The notes under the pieces: model-generated | What the model saw: the letters and a program-made list of their open reading frames with translations, nothing else | What the model was told of the DNA's origin: nothing | Databases searched by the model: none | DNA from: Clostridium hydrogenum | GTDB taxonomy: Bacteria > Bacillota > Clostridia > Clostridiales > Clostridiaceae | Reading direction: 5' to 3' | DNA: 64,000 bases | Assembly (NCBI RefSeq): GCF_021432385.1 | Contig: NZ_JAEACT010000004.1 | Location: 558,001 to 622,000 of the forward strand | Part shown: positions 1 to 8,230 of the stretch, one piece after another | Numbering within the stretch: position 1 is the first letter of the stretch | Layout: each line of letters starts with the position of its first letter | Translations under genes and position numbers: made by a program

Positions 1-363
1 AATTTTATTATCCCTTCCAAGTTGATCTAAATATAAAAATCTATCCTCAATTCTAGAGTTTATTCTTTCTTTAAAAAAATATTTTCTTTCATCATTAAAT
101 TCCAAGAACTTGCACGATATAGTAACTTCTCTTGGCTTCAGTTCCTTCGTAAATATATAACACTTATACTCATCTTCTATATTTTCAAGGTATACTTGCG
201 AATCCATACGGAGCATACTACTTATTTCTGTAAGTGATTTTCCTATCAATTCACTTTCGGAATATCCACTAAAACTTACAAACTCAGCATTAATTTCAGT
301 AATAATGCCACTTTTACTGCACAAAATTGGGTTTCTATACGATTTTACCAAAGTATATTTCAT
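1..363 (-). CDS. PAS-domain sensory protein, N-terminal part (runs off the window)
   Basis: An open frame starts at an ATG at 363 and runs without a stop to the window edge (121 codons). A good ribosome-binding site (AGGGGAG) lies just upstream. The residues read MKYTLVKSYRNPILC, then FVSFSGYSESELIGKS, which is the classic PAS pattern (NxxFxxxxGYxxxELIGK). PAS domains sense ligands, redox state or partners and normally sit in front of a kinase, cyclase or sigma-54 activator output. The output domain lies outside the window, so the class of regulator cannot be named. It is transcribed away from fbp, on the same strand, with repeat B1 between them. Confidence 0.75.
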   Translation of the reverse strand, partial: MKYTLVKSYRNPILCSKSGIITEINAEFVSFSGYSESELIGKSLTEISSMLRMDSQVYLENIEDEYKCYIFTKELKPREVTISCKFLEFNDERKYFFKERINSRIEDRFLYLDQLGRDNKI

Positions 364-504
364 TCAATAGTTTCTCCCCTTTACCAACATATAATATAAA
401 ACCACAATATACACCATACATTTTACATCATATTGCAATTCATGTTAATACTGTATGTGTAATTAATGTTAGCAAAAAGTACCATTTTTTGACACAGATA
501 ATTT

Positions 505-656
505 CATAAGTCTTGGCTACAAATTTTTAAAGGCTTAGGAGTTTCAATTGTCTGAACAGCTTCTCAGTAAGTTATTGAAACTTCTAAGCCTTTTAATAAT
601 TACCCTCTTAGATTTATAGATTTTATTTAATGCTAAACAGCAATATTACTTCGCCT
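505..656. repeat. Family B hairpin repeat, copy B1 (partial)
   Basis: A long hairpin whose arms carry AAAGGCTTAGGAGTTTCAAT and its complement, with an apical region containing the family signature ATTGTCTGA...GTTATTGAAA. The right side keeps the outer-arm sequence TTAGATTTATAGATTTTATTTA and GCAATATTACTTCGC, and the latter overlaps the fbp stop codon. The left outer arm is mostly missing, so this is a decayed copy. It may serve as the fbp terminator. Confidence 0.75.
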
Positions 657-2640
657 TTATTACTCCTTTACGATATGCATCTAGTAGTTTTTCCAAGTCC
701 TTTATTTGTATCTTAAGTTCTTCTCCAATATCCGTATCCCCAACTCTTTTTCTTTCAACTTCCTGTTCTAATACTATTGAAGTTGAAAGGATATCCTTTT
801 CTTCTTCAATAGCTTTTTGAGTTGATTCAAAAGGTTCATGCGATACCAAAGAAAGTCCATAGGAATTATATATAAGCGTGTATCCTGCTATGCCTGTTTG
901 TGCTTGATATGCTCTTGAAAACCCACCATCTATGACTAAAAGTTTTCCATTTGCCTTTATTGGACTTTCACCTTTTTTTATTTTAACAGGTACATGACCG
1001 TTAATTATATGAGAAGTTTTAGGATTCAATCCAAACTCCTTAAAAATCATGTTGCATATTCTTTCGTGATCCTCCAAATCAAAATAGGGATCTTTCTTTT
1101 CAATTTGAAGTTCTTTCTCGTCTATAAAATATCGTTCAAAGGTAGCCATTTTATCCTTTCCAAATAAAGGTGAATCAGGCCCATTCCATAAATACCAAGT
1201 TATATCCATGCCATATAATTTAGCTTTGGGATTATTTTTATAAAAGTAGCCTTCTCTTACTAAAATCTCTAGTCTATCTAAAAGCGCTTTTCCAGTATAC
1301 TCCTTTCTTGAAGCACCTATCTTAACCTTTTTAAAGTTTCCATCCTCATTTAATGGAATGCACCCATGATATAAAAGATTTGAATTATATTTAAGATACA
1401 TACTTCCATTTGCAAAAAGAAAACCGACATGCTTTTGAAGCTTTTCACTGTTTAAAAAAGAACTCTTTATTTTTTCTAATAACTCCCTTTCTTCTGGAAT
1501 AAGCTTATATGGTTCTTTTGGGTTTATAGTTGGAAATTTATTATCCTTCAATTTATATGTTTTACCATTTAAATTAATTGTACCTTGCTCATAATTAATT
1601 TTATCTAGCACCACCCTATCCTTCATGCAAAAATATGGGCGTCTATCAATTACTTCCCCTTCTAATTTAAATTGAATAATAGATATAGCTTTATGCATCC
1701 TCGCTATAAGATTTATTTCCTTATCACTATAAACCTTATCACTTTCTATTTTAGGTTTAAATTGCAAGCATTCATCATCACCGTAGACCTCCATAGCAAA
1801 TGTAGCTAGAGGCAGTAAATTTATTCCATAACCATCCTCTAAAGTTGATAAATTTCCATACCTTGCACATATCCTAAGTGCCGTTGCAATACAAACCTCA
1901 CTTCCTGCCGCTGCACCCATCCAAAGTATGTCATGATTTCCCCATTGAATATCAACAGAATGATAATTCATAAGAGTATCCATTACAATATCCGCTCTAG
2001 GTCCTCTATCAAATATATCTCCTATGATATGTAAGGTGTCTATAACCAGCCTTTGAATAAGCTTAGATATTGCTACAATAAATTCCTTGGCTCTACCTAT
2101 CCTTATTATAGTTTTTATTATTTCATTATAATATTCCTCTTTATCAACCTTATTAGGTTTCTCATGTAAAAGTTCTTCTATTATATATGCAAAATCTTTT
2201 GGAAGCGCCTTTCTTACCTTTGAACGAGTATACTTTGAGGACACATGTCTACATATCTCTATAAGCCTATATAATGTTATTTTATACCAGTCATCAACAT
2301 TTTCTTCATCTTTTATTAGAAGTTCTAGCTTTTGTTCTGGATAATAAATTAAAGTTGCAAGGCTTTTTAACTCTTCTTGCCTTAAAGAATTTCCAAATAC
2401 ATCACCTATCTTACGCTTTATAACTCCAGAAGCATTTCTTAAAACATGGGAAAAAGATTCATATTCACCGTGAATATCAGACAAGAAATGTTCAGTACCT
2501 TTTGGAAGGTTTAGAATTGCCTGCAAATTTATTATTTCCGTACATGCATCTGCTATGCTCGGATATTGCTTTGATAAAAGCTTCAAATATCCTAGATCAT
2601 TTTCAAATTCTTTGCTTAAGTTATCTTCAGTATAATTCAT
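646..2640 (-). CDS. fbp: Fructose-1,6-bisphosphatase, class III
   Basis: A 664-residue protein, the usual length for the class III FBPase found in Firmicutes. It hydrolyses fructose-1,6-bisphosphate to fructose-6-phosphate in gluconeogenesis, in the cytosol, with Mn2+. Calcineurin-like metallophosphoesterase motifs are visible in order: SDIHGEYESF (about residue 55), IGDIFDRGPRAD (about 205), WGNHDILWMG (about 232), and near the C-terminus INGHVPVKIKKGESP and IDGGFSRAYQ. The start is set by GGGAGGT a few bases upstream of the ATG. It is a single-gene unit; repeat B1 overlaps its stop codon. Nothing is missing from the catalytic set that I can see. Confidence 0.95.
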   Translation of the reverse strand: MNYTEDNLSKEFENDLGYLKLLSKQYPSIADACTEIINLQAILNLPKGTEHFLSDIHGEYESFSHVLRNASGVIKRKIGDVFGNSLRQEELKSLATLIYYPEQKLELLIKDEENVDDWYKITLYRLIEICRHVSSKYTRSKVRKALPKDFAYIIEELLHEKPNKVDKEEYYNEIIKTIIRIGRAKEFIVAISKLIQRLVIDTLHIIGDIFDRGPRADIVMDTLMNYHSVDIQWGNHDILWMGAAAGSEVCIATALRICARYGNLSTLEDGYGINLLPLATFAMEVYGDDECLQFKPKIESDKVYSDKEINLIARMHKAISIIQFKLEGEVIDRRPYFCMKDRVVLDKINYEQGTINLNGKTYKLKDNKFPTINPKEPYKLIPEERELLEKIKSSFLNSEKLQKHVGFLFANGSMYLKYNSNLLYHGCIPLNEDGNFKKVKIGASRKEYTGKALLDRLEILVREGYFYKNNPKAKLYGMDITWYLWNGPDSPLFGKDKMATFERYFIDEKELQIEKKDPYFDLEDHERICNMIFKEFGLNPKTSHIINGHVPVKIKKGESPIKANGKLLVIDGGFSRAYQAQTGIAGYTLIYNSYGLSLVSHEPFESTQKAIEEEKDILSTSIVLEQEVERKRVGDTDIGEELKIQIKDLEKLLDAYRKGVIKAK

Positions 2641-2847
2641 CTTAATTTACCTCCCTAATTTTTTCAACGTTAGCATTTATATAGACCATTATACACTATA
2701 CAATAGAAGTTTCCGAGTGATAAAAATTTAACTAATGTTACTTGCGCATCTTTGGTTCATAAAAATTTAAGAGGTTGATTTGCTCATATGGAAAATGTTA
2801 TCATTTAAAACAACGATTATTTATATATGATAGGGGGCAAAAATAGC

Positions 2848-3387
2848 ATGAGAATAGAAACAAATCACATAACAATTCGAGATTTTGAGAGGAAAGACGC
2901 AGAAACTCTTTATAAAACCGTTAGAGAAAAGAATATTCTTCGTTTCATGCCAGATTGGGCAGAAGACCATAATTCTCCACAATCCTATTTTGGCTATATT
3001 GATTGGCACCAAACTAAAAAAAATTCAACAGATATTTATGAAAACAAAAGATATGTAATCGCATTACCTGATACAGATGAAATGATAGGAATGGTTGGTA
3101 TGGGATTAGAAGATACATTAAATGAAGTTGAGGTAGCGTATTTTATGTCAGAAAAGCATCAAAGAAAAGGATACACAGAAGAAGCAGTAAATGCTTTAGT
3201 AAATTGGTGCTTTAATGTATCAGATATAAAGTATCTTATATTGACTATTGATTGTGCAAACATACCTTCTTGCCATTTTGCAGAAAAATGTGGTTTTGAA
3301 TTATTCGAAAAACGAACACCTATTGGACACAAACAACCCAATATGGAAAGTGATAGTTACTTCTACTATAGGAAATACAGAGTTTAA
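2848..3387 (+). CDS. GNAT-family N-acetyltransferase (RimJ/RimL-like)
   Basis: About 179 residues. The acetyl-CoA loop is seen as HQRKGYTEEAVNALVNW (consensus Q/RxxGxG/A), followed by the family's NIPSCHFAEKCGFE, the usual end of the fold where an Asn-Ser/Ala motif precedes a Cys/Gly-Phe. These enzymes acetylate protein N-termini, ribosomal proteins or small amines; the substrate cannot be told. An upstream in-frame ATG at 2827 has no ribosome-binding site, whereas AGGGGGC sits about ten bases before the ATG at 2848, so the shorter start is preferred. The gene stands alone and is divergent from fbp. Confidence 0.85.
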   Translation: MRIETNHITIRDFERKDAETLYKTVREKNILRFMPDWAEDHNSPQSYFGYIDWHQTKKNSTDIYENKRYVIALPDTDEMIGMVGMGLEDTLNEVEVAYFMSEKHQRKGYTEEAVNALVNWCFNVSDIKYLILTIDCANIPSCHFAEKCGFELFEKRTPIGHKQPNMESDSYFYYRKYRV

Positions 3388-3450
3388 ATACTAGGTTTAT
3401 TCTGATAAATTACAATTTATCGAGGAGAAGCCAAAGTACAAAGTACAATG
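3386..3450. repeat. Family A repeat, left-end fragment A1
   Basis: Contains the outer-end sequence TTCTGATAAATTACAATTT followed by a short run of AAGTACAA units, which match the ends of the complete family A copies near 5.84 and 25.6 kb. The internal hairpins and right end are absent, so this is a remnant. It directly follows the acetyltransferase stop codon. Confidence 0.65.
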
Positions 3451-3492
3451 CCAGTTTAATCACTAACTGCATTTCAAATAGGAGGATTATTT

Positions 3493-3744
3493 TTGATTAT
3501 ACTTTTTATTTATATATTTATAATTCCATTAGTGATAGGAATTATAAAAGTAAAAAACCATTTTATTAAAGCGATATTAGTAGGTTTATTAGTACTATTT
3601 ATTACTATTAGTTTAAGTCAACTTTTAAGTAATGGTTCAATAAAAAATTCATATCTAAACTCAATTGTAATTTCTTTAATTTGTTTATCTGCAATAGTAG
3701 CAAGTTCAACTGTTCTAATTATACATGAAATAAAAAAGAAATAG
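3493..3744 (+). CDS. Small hydrophobic membrane protein, function unknown
   Basis: An 83-residue protein beginning at a TTG. AGGAGG lies seven bases upstream, which fixes this start. Two or three membrane segments are evident: residues 2-20 (mostly Ile/Phe/Val), about 28-45, and about 56-76, with a basic tail (HEIKKK). There is no recognised family. A hairpin followed by a T-run comes straight after the stop codon, so it forms its own transcription unit or ends the one begun at 2848. Confidence 0.65.
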   Translation: MIILFIYIFIIPLVIGIIKVKNHFIKAILVGLLVLFITISLSQLLSNGSIKNSYLNSIVISLICLSAIVASSTVLIIHEIKKK

Positions 3745-3777
3745 AGTAATGCAATTTATTTTGCATTTGCTCTTTTT
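3744..3777 (+). terminator. Intrinsic terminator after the small membrane gene
   Basis: GAG-T-AATGCAA pairs with TTGCATTTGCTC across a short AT loop, and TTTTT follows the stem on the + strand. Confidence 0.75.
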
Positions 3778-3899
3778 CTCGTTCTGCAAGATATTGTTGT
3801 AAATTATACGATGCTATCTTAGTTTTCAGGGCTTTAGGATCAGTATATACATTTTCAATTTTTAAATATCTTGTTGAAGTACTAATAGTTTGTAAATTT

Positions 3900-4010
3900 T
3901 AGCTTTAATTTTTATATGCGAAAGTTGGAAATATAATTATATTTATATTCCCAACTTTTTTCAACATTAAAAAAATATGTTATGTATTTAAAAATTTAAG
4001 AAGTTTATCT
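3900..4010. repeat. Family C promoter-bearing repeat, copy C1
   Basis: Carries the family C core: read on the - strand, ATGTTGAAAAAAGTTGGGAA leads to TATAAT with a TTGAAA-17-TATAAT layout. The end toward 4010 contains TTTATCTCTAAA, which also ends the copies near 13-15 kb, and it runs into the last codons of the methyltransferase gene. The promoter points left, where no - strand gene begins before fbp, so here it is either non-productive or antisense to the small membrane gene. Confidence 0.6.
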
Positions 4011-4454
4011 CTAAATCCATCGCCTTACTTTACTTTTGTAAATCAAATATTCTTCTCCAAATTTTCCTTCAAGTACTTTTTCCTCATATTTTATATACCA
4101 TTGATTTATAATTACTATAAATACAACTAGAATTACAAACGATGTAATATTGCCAAACATTATTGCAACACCTACAAGTATAGTAGTCAAACCCAAATAC
4201 ATTGGATTTCTTGATATTTTATATATTCCATTTGTCACTAAAATACTTGGCTCATTAAATGTCATTTCTGTAGTACCTACTCTTTTAAACTTATTCGAAC
4301 CAATAAAAGCAATACTTGTTCCAAGCAAAGCACAAAATATTCCCAAAAGATTTAATGGATAAGCAATTACTTTTGCAAAAGGAAATATTATATGCAATAA
4401 ACTCATTAAAACTATACAAATCAAAAGCAAAATTGGTGGTAAAATACGTTTCAT
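4011..4454 (-). CDS. Isoprenylcysteine carboxyl methyltransferase-family membrane protein
   Basis: A 147-residue integral membrane protein with four hydrophobic segments (about 5-22, 30-50, 85-100, 102-118). The C-terminal half has the ICMT/PEMT signature GIYKISRNPMYLG followed by EEKVLEGKFGEEYLIYKSKVRRW, in which paired Glu and Arg residues bind S-adenosylmethionine. Bacterial members methylate unknown lipids or small molecules. It lies downstream of, and on the same strand as, a TetR gene, with a TetR-type palindrome in the gap. This suggests the TetR protein controls it. A start with a suitable AGGAGGAAT is present. Confidence 0.85.
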   Translation of the reverse strand: MKRILPPILLLICIVLMSLLHIIFPFAKVIAYPLNLLGIFCALLGTSIAFIGSNKFKRVGTTEMTFNEPSILVTNGIYKISRNPMYLGLTTILVGVAIMFGNITSFVILVVFIVIINQWYIKYEEKVLEGKFGEEYLIYKSKVRRWI

Positions 4455-4521
4455 AGTGATTCCTCCTAAATATTATCTTATTTTTTATAATGGTTTATCT
4501 ATAAAAACAGGACTATTTTAT

Positions 4522-4541
4522 TTAACCAAACGTACGGTTAA
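4522..4541. promoter_or_regulatory. TetR operator upstream of the ICMT-family gene
   Basis: A 20-bp palindrome, TTAACC-N2-ACGT-N2-GGTTAA, between the TetR stop and the start of the methyltransferase gene. A second version with the same left half lies in front of the TetR gene (5184-5203). Two matching palindromes placed in front of the regulator and its neighbour are the usual sign of a TetR operator pair. Confidence 0.7.
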
Positions 4542-4559
4542 ATAAAATCATAAAAAAAA

Positions 4560-5159
4560 TTACTCTTTAAACTTATGCGATTTTATATGAGTATTAACAA
4601 ATGCCTCCATAAAGTATTCAAAAAACTTTCTTTCATCATATTTAAAGTACTCACACCATTTATCCTTTAGCGTAATAAATGATATAATAGGCATCATACC
4701 TGTAAAGAACTCATAAACAATATATTTTTGAAGCTCTTCATCAGATAATTCTTCTTTTTTTACAGTACTATCTAGTTCATTTTTTATAATAATTTCTAGA
4801 CATCGTATAAAATAATCTGTATTGTTTCCACTTTTCAAGGTTTCCATAAATAAAATAGCTAAAATTCTCTTTTTATCGGATAAATACTGAATTTCACTTT
4901 TAATTTTATCTTCTAAGCTTTTTCCAGTTAAATCACTTACAGAATCTACATATTTACTCATATCATCTATAATCTTTTTAAACAGCGACTCCATAATATC
5001 ATTTTTATCTTTAAAGTGATAATATATGGAACCTTTATTGATGCCTGCATTTTTAGCAATTTTGTCTACTCCTGTTCCATCAAAGCCATCTTCCGAAAAT
5101 AATTTTTCAGCAACTTGTAAAATACGTTCTTTTGTAATATCTCCATCAGTTTTTGGCAT
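4560..5159 (-). CDS. TetR/AcrR-family transcriptional regulator
   Basis: A 199-residue repressor. The N-terminal helix-turn-helix is clear: RILQVAEKLFSEDGFDG, then VDKIAKNAGINKGSIYYHF (residues about 10-50), followed by the variable ligand-binding domain. The start has AAGGGAGGG upstream. Its own promoter contains an operator-like palindrome (5184-5203) and a better one lies after its stop, before the ICMT-family gene, so self-control and control of that gene are likely. The ligand is unknown. Confidence 0.92.
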   Translation of the reverse strand: MPKTDGDITKERILQVAEKLFSEDGFDGTGVDKIAKNAGINKGSIYYHFKDKNDIMESLFKKIIDDMSKYVDSVSDLTGKSLEDKIKSEIQYLSDKKRILAILFMETLKSGNNTDYFIRCLEIIIKNELDSTVKKEELSDEELQKYIVYEFFTGMMPIISFITLKDKWCEYFKYDERKFFEYFMEAFVNTHIKSHKFKE

Positions 5160-5183
5160 ATAACCCTCCCTTTTCTCATTTAC

Positions 5184-5203
5184 TTAACCAAACGTTCAGT
5201 CAA
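5184..5203. promoter_or_regulatory. TetR operator in the regulator's own promoter
   Basis: TTAACCAAACGTTCAGTCAA shares its left half with the palindrome at 4522-4541 and has a weaker right half. It lies 25 bases upstream of the TetR start codon, a position that fits autorepression. Confidence 0.6.
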
Positions 5204-5237
5204 ATAAATAATACAATAAGTTCCTATGTTTGTCAAT

Positions 5238-5744
5238 TCATAAATTTAGTAGTCTCATTGAATTGTCAAAATGAATACCTGACATATTGTTAATTCTTGC
5301 AATATATTTATTAATCTCCCCAATTTCATACCACTTGAGGTCATCAACTTCATTAGAATTATTAAATGGTCTTTCCTTAACAAAAGCAATATATCCAGCC
5401 ATTATTAATTCTTTTGGCTTAAAATAATAGCTTTCTACATATTGAATTTTTTCAACCTGCTGACCTGTTTCCTCTAAAACCTCTCTAACTACTGCCTCCT
5501 CTAAAGTTTCCCCATTATTTACGTATCCAGAAACAACTCCCCAATGAGTTTTAGAAATATAATTTTGTTTTAGCAATAGTACCTGATTATGCTCATTAAT
5601 AACTAAAACTTCAACACAACTTGAAGGACTATCAAAATATGGTCTCTCACATGAAATACAATATTTCACTAGCCCTTCATCACCAATATTTTTTTCACTA
5701 AGCTTTTCTCTACATATAGGACAATAACTAAATTTCACTGCCAT
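5238..5744 (-). CDS. NUDIX hydrolase with N-terminal zinc ribbon
   Basis: About 168 residues. Residues 8-35 hold two CxxC pairs (CPIC and CISC), a small zinc ribbon as in NADH pyrophosphatase NudC. The Nudix box follows: GYVNNGETLEEAVV then REVLEETGQQ, matching Gx5Ex7REUxEExGU. The protein should cleave a nucleoside diphosphate linked to another group; NAD(H) or a sugar nucleotide is possible but unproven. AGGAG is very close to the ATG at 5744, so a GTG two codons later is an alternative start. It is a single gene between a TetR operator and a family A repeat. Confidence 0.88.
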   Translation of the reverse strand: MAVKFSYCPICREKLSEKNIGDEGLVKYCISCERPYFDSPSSCVEVLVINEHNQVLLLKQNYISKTHWGVVSGYVNNGETLEEAVVREVLEETGQQVEKIQYVESYYFKPKELIMAGYIAFVKERPFNNSNEVDDLKWYEIGEINKYIARINNMSGIHFDNSMRLLNL

Positions 5745-5829
5745 CAACTCCTTTTTACGTATCTTGCCTTATATAAACAATCACATGTTCATACTTATTT
5801 ATAGATAAGCAATTTGAAAAGTTAAACTT

Positions 5830-6116
5830 GCTTGTACCAAATTCATCCTGTTAAATTACAATTTAACACAGAGTACGGAGTACAGAGTACAACGAAGGAT
5901 GATTTTTCTCCGTTAACACTGCGAAAAATCTGAAAACTTATTTTTTTATTGCTGCGCAATCGCGCCATACATGGTGCTCAGCGAAGCTGACAACATTAAG
6001 TTTAAGATTTACCTGAGAGAAGCGAAAGGTAAATCATCATTCACTGTACTCTGTACTCTGTCATCTGTACTCTGCTCGACAAATTGTAATTTATCAGGAT
6101 AAACTTGGTATCTGCA
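5830..6116. repeat. Family A multi-hairpin repeat, complete copy A2
   Basis: The best-preserved complete copy. The outermost inverted repeat pairs TACCAAATTCATCCTG and the following AAATTACAATTT with AAATTGTAATTTATCAGGAT on the right. Inside come 7-nt tandem units (ACAGAGT type) whose complement forms the right end. The centre holds four hairpins: GATTTTTC...GAAAAATC, ATTGCTGCGCAAT, an arm around CAGCGAAGCTG, and GATTTACC...GGTAAATC. The right end runs into the 3' end of the sugar isomerase gene. No open frame of useful size lies inside. Confidence 0.85.
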
Positions 6117-6891
6117 ATTTCAATGCCTCCAGCCTTTTTGCTCGCTCAAAAGCTTCTTTTAAAAATTCCTCTGCTGATAAGTCCTTATAATCCCAATTCA
6201 TGGGTTCTAATGCAGTTGCACCTGAATAATTCGTTTGCGCAATTTTTTTCATGGTTGTAGACCAATCAATCCTGCCATCAAAGGGTAACTGGTGTTGAGC
6301 ACGACTTCCTCCATTATCATGTAAGTGTATTGCCATCAACCGAGAACCGTACATGGATAATAAATCATAACCCTGATTATAGTTGTTGTGATGGCAGCAG
6401 TCATAACAGAATCCGATACTCATGGAGTCAACTTGTTCCAATACGTATGACAAATTTGCAAAGTTCCGTAAATTCTCTAGTGCAACTTTGATGCCAAGCT
6501 GTTCAGCTTTTTCAGCAATTTTCTTTATTCTATCAAGTCCCAATGCATTACATTGATTGTCTTCGCTTGGTAGGTGAACCACCATTGTTGGAATCTCGAA
6601 TTTAGCACAATCTTCAACACATTGCAAATAGCAATCAGTTAAGGCTTCACCATCCAGATTGTCAAGCCAGAGGTCGTTCTGATTTTGGACTGGTGTGTGG
6701 ATATTTTCTATAAAAAGACCCGCTTCACGTGCAATTTGTGGCCCGTTGCGATAATCATTCCTACCAAAGCAGTCACGACCAAAGCCATCACTCCACCATA
6801 ATAAAACACCATCAAATCCAGCTTCCTTTATTAGCTTATAACGTTCCTTTATGGGCATTTCATAACCAAACCAATCATAAATAGTAATCAT
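6094..6891 (-). CDS. Sugar phosphate isomerase/epimerase (AP endonuclease family 2 TIM barrel)
   Basis: A 265-residue xylose isomerase-like TIM barrel. The residues expected to hold the metal are seen in order: ALENL (about 137), FCYDCCHHNNY (about 165), AIHLHDNGG (about 188) and ALEPMNWD (about 230). Members isomerise or epimerise sugars and inositol derivatives; the substrate is open. The last few codons overlap the end of repeat A2, so the native C-terminus may have been replaced when the repeat inserted. A promoter-bearing repeat (C2) lies upstream in the correct direction. Confidence 0.85.
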   Translation of the reverse strand: MITIYDWFGYEMPIKERYKLIKEAGFDGVLLWWSDGFGRDCFGRNDYRNGPQIAREAGLFIENIHTPVQNQNDLWLDNLDGEALTDCYLQCVEDCAKFEIPTMVVHLPSEDNQCNALGLDRIKKIAEKAEQLGIKVALENLRNFANLSYVLEQVDSMSIGFCYDCCHHNNYNQGYDLLSMYGSRLMAIHLHDNGGSRAQHQLPFDGRIDWSTTMKKIAQTNYSGATALEPMNWDYKDLSAEEFLKEAFERAKRLEALKLQIPSLS

Positions 6892-6954
6892 AGTCCACTC
6901 CCTTTCTTACTTTTAGCATTATAGATTTTATATAATTCATAGACTTCACCTCAA

Positions 6955-7065
6955 CAAAACATTTTATTACTAATTAAAATTATATTTACATTTTCAACTT
7001 TTTTCAACATTAAAAAAATATGTTACATTTGTATAAATTTAATTTTATTTGCATAACATCTAGAA
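6955..7065. repeat. Family C promoter-bearing repeat, copy C2
   Basis: Read on the - strand it contains ATGTTGAAAAAAGTTGAAAA and then TATAAT, giving TTGAAA-17-TATAAT, followed by the sugar isomerase gene. Flanking bases also match the other C copies (ATTTTATTACTAATTAA). It is therefore the probable promoter of the gene that ends at 6094. Confidence 0.6.
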
Positions 7066-7166
7066 TTATGATCGACAAATTATATATAATAATAATATAT
7101 GGTATTAGACAATCATTTTGAATTGTAAACCATAAATCGGAATATATAGGAGGTACAATTGGAAAA

Positions 7167-7436
7167 ATGAGAGGTATATGGAGTCAAAAACGAACAGATG
7201 AGAAAGTGCTGTATGTACTTAGCAATATTTTTTCTATAATCATAATAATATTGGTATGTATGCAGATTTTAGGTATTTGGAAAACTGCAAAAAATGTATT
7301 CACTCCATTGTTGGGTGTGACAATGTTAATTCAAACTATTCAGTATTGGAAGAAAAACAAATCAGTTGCTAACATTAGTTTATGTGCGGCAATACTTCTT
7401 TTTGGTTTTTCAATTTTTACATTTTTAATAAAATAA
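7167..7436 (+). CDS. Small membrane protein, DUF3953-like
   Basis: An 89-residue protein with membrane segments at about 14-35, 45-60 and 70-88. The stretch QILGIWKTAKNVFTPLLGV followed by MLIQTIQYWKKNKSVA resembles the DUF3953 family of small Bacillus/Clostridium membrane proteins, whose function is unknown. The start ATG follows AGGAGG by about a dozen bases, so a start a codon or so earlier (TTG) is also possible. Repeat B2 follows its stop codon. Confidence 0.7.
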   Translation: MRGIWSQKRTDEKVLYVLSNIFSIIIIILVCMQILGIWKTAKNVFTPLLGVTMLIQTIQYWKKNKSVANISLCAAILLFGFSIFTFLIK

Positions 7437-7490
7437 AGTATGTAGAATGGTTGTACTAGCAACCTTAAAATATTACTCCTTATAAAATTA

Positions 7491-7797
7491 TTGCGAACAA
7501 AGGTGTAGTGCAAAACAAAATAATAAGTGGGAGCTCTGCATAAAAATGATGTGATTAATAGCATCTTGAAACCTTAAATAAAATTAATAAATCTAAGAGA
7601 CTAACTCACAAAATTCTAAGAAATTTCAATAACTCGCAAGAGGCAGCTCAAACAATTGAAATTTCTAAGACTTTCGCGATTTAGTCCCTAAGATTTATAA
7701 AATTTTATTTAAATGTTTCTTCAACGCTATTACTCACATCATTTTTTTATGCAGAGCTCCCACTTATTATTTAAGTTTTTGTACTACACCCTTGTTT
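7491..7797. repeat. Family B giant hairpin repeat, complete copy B2
   Basis: One near-perfect hairpin of about 300 bp. The outermost block GGTGTAGTGCAAAAC pairs with GTTTTTGTACTACACC. The next arm AATAAGTGGGAGCTCTGCAT pairs with its complement at 7750-7770. After a conserved AAAATGATGTGA block come the TAAATAAAATTAATAAATCT arm and the apical signature. The arm containing GGGAGCTCTGC is peculiar to this copy. Confidence 0.85.
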
Positions 7798-7888
7798 GGG
7801 TAAGTTTTTAATATCTATTTAAACTAGTTCAACTACCAAAAGTTCCTGCATCTAAACTTTGTAATACGAACTTATTTAAACATTGGAA

Positions 7889-8203
7889 ATAAAGATGTGG
7901 TACAAGTATCAAAATAACAAGGGACAGGTGCATTAAAAAAATGATGTGGTATACGAGTGTCGAAGAAATATTTTAAATAAAATTGTATAAACCTTAGTGG
8001 GGAATTTTTTGAAAACTTTAGAACTTTCAATTGTTTGAGCTTCCTCTCAGCGAGTTATTGAAAGTTCTTAAGTTTTCGGAAAATTTGCCACTTAGGTTTA
8101 TTAATTTTATTTAAGATTTCGAGATACTCGTAGACCACATTATTTTTAATGTACCTGTCCCTTGTTATTTGGTTTTGCACTACACCTTTGTTCGCAATAT
8201 TTA
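7889..8203. repeat. Family B giant hairpin repeat, complete copy B3
   Basis: Has the same plan as B2 but a different outer arm: ACAAGGGACAGGTGCATTAA pairs with the complement near 8140-8165, and TATACGAGTGTCGA pairs with TCGAGATACTCG. The block AAAAAATGATGTGG and the apical CAATTGTTTGAG...CGAGTTATTGAAA are conserved. It ends with TTCGCAATATTTAAG, 30 bases from the stop of the reductase gene at 8231. The 90 bases between B2 and B3 hold only a family D scrap (AGTTCAACTACCAAAA). Confidence 0.85.
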
Positions 8204-8230
8204 AGAAATGTGAACTAAACATTAATTGTT

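Noticed and set aside
327..509. A + strand open frame of 60 codons at the window start
   Set aside because: It overlaps the - strand PAS gene start and has no ribosome-binding site or recognisable sequence.
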